This document shows, piece by piece, positions 5,187 through 5,577 of a stretch of DNA of 5,577 nucleotides. The notes beneath the pieces were generated by a model. The model saw nothing but the letters and a program-made list of their open reading frames with translations. It did no database searches and was not told the DNA's origin. The translations under genes and the position numbers were made by a program. Source of the DNA: Acidobacteriota bacterium (lineage in GTDB: Bacteria > Acidobacteriota > HRBIN11); assembly GCA_030550225.1 (NCBI GenBank), contig JAUQPV010000185.1, forward strand, positions 1-5,577, given 5' to 3'. Each line of letters starts with the position of its first letter. The first letter of the stretch is position 1.

Positions 5187-5215
5187 ATTCCCACCAACGA
5201 AAAGCCCACCCCAGG

Positions 5216-5235
5216 GCCGTTCGGCCCGTAAGAAT
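5216..5235. repeat. 20-base direct repeat, copy 1
   Basis: Begins GCCGTTCGG and ends AGAAT. It matches 5466-5485 at 17 of 20 positions. Its ends are also complementary to adjoining bases: CCCAGG (5210-5215) pairs with CCTGGG (5236-5241), so this copy would be the loop of a stem. An alternative small stem GGGCC / GGCCC (5214-5218 with 5223-5227) lies within it. Confidence 0.5.
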
Positions 5236-5250
5236 CCTGGGTCCAAAGAG

Positions 5251-5340
5251 ACCATAGACTGAAGAGTCATCGGGGTCCTTCGTCTCGAGACGAGAGCGAA
5301 CCGCACTTCCAAAACAGGTCTATGGTATGGGAAGCCATAG
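5251..5340 (-). promoter_or_regulatory. Competing stems in the yceD upstream region
   Basis: ACCATAGAC (5251-5259) is the exact complement of GTCTATGGT (5318-5326), a 9-base stem enclosing the 14-base palindrome at 5280-5293. The CTATGG inside the second arm (5320-5325) can instead pair with CCATAG at 5335-5340 across a 9-base loop. The two pairings cannot coexist. If this region is transcribed as the yceD leader it could switch between folds, but transcription here is not shown. Confidence 0.35.
5280..5293. promoter_or_regulatory. 14-base perfect palindrome, possible operator
   Basis: TCGTCTCGAGACGA reads the same on both strands and lies about 105 bases before the yceD start. It could be a site for a dimeric regulator or the tip of the larger stem 5251-5326. 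A palindrome of this length could arise by chance in a window this size, so the call is weak. Confidence 0.3.
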
Positions 5341-5414
5341 TCCTTCATACCCAACACCGAAATATAGTTAGGCAATTCCGACTCCGAATTCAACGCCCGG
5401 GTCGCTGATGGCGT

Positions 5415-5445
5415 CGTCCGTCCGTAAGAAGTAGAATGACGGACG
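5415..5445. repeat. Hairpin with 8-base stem
   Basis: CGTCCGTC (5415-5422) pairs exactly with GACGGACG (5438-5445) across a 15-base loop. The loop region contains CGTAAGAA, shared with the 20-base repeat copy at 5216-5235, so it may be a diverged relative. No T-run follows on either strand. Confidence 0.45.
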
Positions 5446-5465
5446 TCAGGCGATGGCTTAGTAGA

Positions 5466-5485
5466 GCCGTTCGGTTCGTGAGAAT
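5466..5485. repeat. 20-base direct repeat, copy 2
   Basis: Matches 5216-5235 at 17 of 20 positions, with three transitions (C to T twice, A to G once). It lacks the flanking complementary hexamers that enclose copy 1. The copies lie 250 bases apart in the same orientation. Confidence 0.5.
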
Positions 5486-5540
5486 GGCGTCGGAACAACC
5501 TTTCCCAACGCTCGGGAAGCACGATTTTTCAAACAGAATG

Positions 5541-5577
5541 GGTGTTGGGTGTTAGGTGCTCGGTGCTGGGTGTTAGG
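5541..5577. repeat. Heptamer tandem repeat at right edge (continues beyond window)
   Basis: Five consecutive 7-base units follow the pattern GGTGYTN (GGTGTTG at 5541-5547, GGTGTTA at 5548-5554 and 5569-5575, the others with GGTGCT), plus the first two bases of a sixth at the edge. The phase is exact throughout. Copy number cannot be determined because the tract runs off the window. Confidence 0.8.

Larger units (their letters stand above)
5187..5577. other. Non-coding stretch upstream of yceD, repeat-rich
   Basis: No convincing gene is found here on either strand. A minus-strand open frame from 5522 overlaps the start of yceD in another frame, has no family motif and is judged spurious. The stretch looks less GC-rich than the genes and carries several inverted and direct repeats, listed separately. 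It should contain the yceD promoter, but no clear -35/-10 pair with normal spacing was found. No tRNA or small RNA fold of a known class was recognised. Confidence 0.6.

Noticed and set aside
5361..5393. Possible minus-strand promoter, TTGAAT (5393-5388) and TATATT (5366-5361)
   Set aside because: The hexamers resemble sigma-70 boxes, but the spacer is 21 bases, too long for a typical promoter. No better pair was found nearby.
5115..5522. Minus-strand open frame of 135 codons upstream of and overlapping yceD
   Set aside because: It runs through the repeats and into the yceD coding region in another frame, shows no family motif or conserved-looking block, and has no good SD. It is best explained as a chance frame in GC-rich DNA.
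5350..5549. Inverted match CCCAACACC (5350-5358) with GGTGTTGGG (5541-5549)
   Set aside because: The second arm is part of the heptamer repeat, the arms are nearly 190 bases apart, and 9 bases of match to a simple repeat is weak evidence of a real structure.

Overview
This is a GC-rich bacterial chromosomal segment holding ordinary housekeeping genes. The spacers between the genes are unusually rich in short repeats and hairpins. No phage, transposase, CRISPR, rRNA or tRNA gene is visible. The phylum cannot be fixed from the sequence. High GC, strong use of GTC, CTG, CGG and CCG codons, Arg-rich proteins and repeat-filled spacers would suit an environmental, possibly thermophilic, lineage, but that is inference.

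Layout. A plus-strand block covers 1-1875: the charged C-terminal tail of an unidentified protein (1-114), then NAD kinase (nadK, 118-1023) three bases later, then a TrmH/SpoU-family RNA 2'-O-methyltransferase (1072-1875). A minus-strand block reads the other way, in transcription order: a YceD/DUF177 protein (5175-4609), a ferrochelatase (hemH, 4347-3418) whose residues match the coproporphyrin type, and an RlmI-like 23S rRNA m5C methyltransferase (3271-2084). The two blocks converge on a 208-base gap (1876-2083) with a 60-base palindromic element. The stretch upstream of yceD (5182-5577) has no convincing gene but contains inverted and direct repeats.

How the genes fit together. Three of the five complete genes act on ribosome biogenesis (two rRNA/tRNA methyltransferases and YceD). 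The other two serve cofactor metabolism (NADP and heme). The usual YceD partner, ribosomal protein L32 (rpmF), is not downstream of yceD. A repeat array and hemH follow instead.

Most notable structure. (a) The hemH leader has two copies of the Shine-Dalgarno heptamer CGGAGGG with its exact complement CCCTCCG between them, plus another complement of the SD region. This geometry would allow mutually exclusive SD-sequestering and SD-releasing folds. (b) Just upstream lie six short hairpins at roughly 32-base spacing, with a common loop and compensated stem changes. (c) The gaps hold degenerate 7- and 8-base tandem repeats, a 60-base cloverleaf-like palindrome and a pair of 25-base palindromic direct repeats. 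No Rho-independent terminator with a clear U-tract was found.
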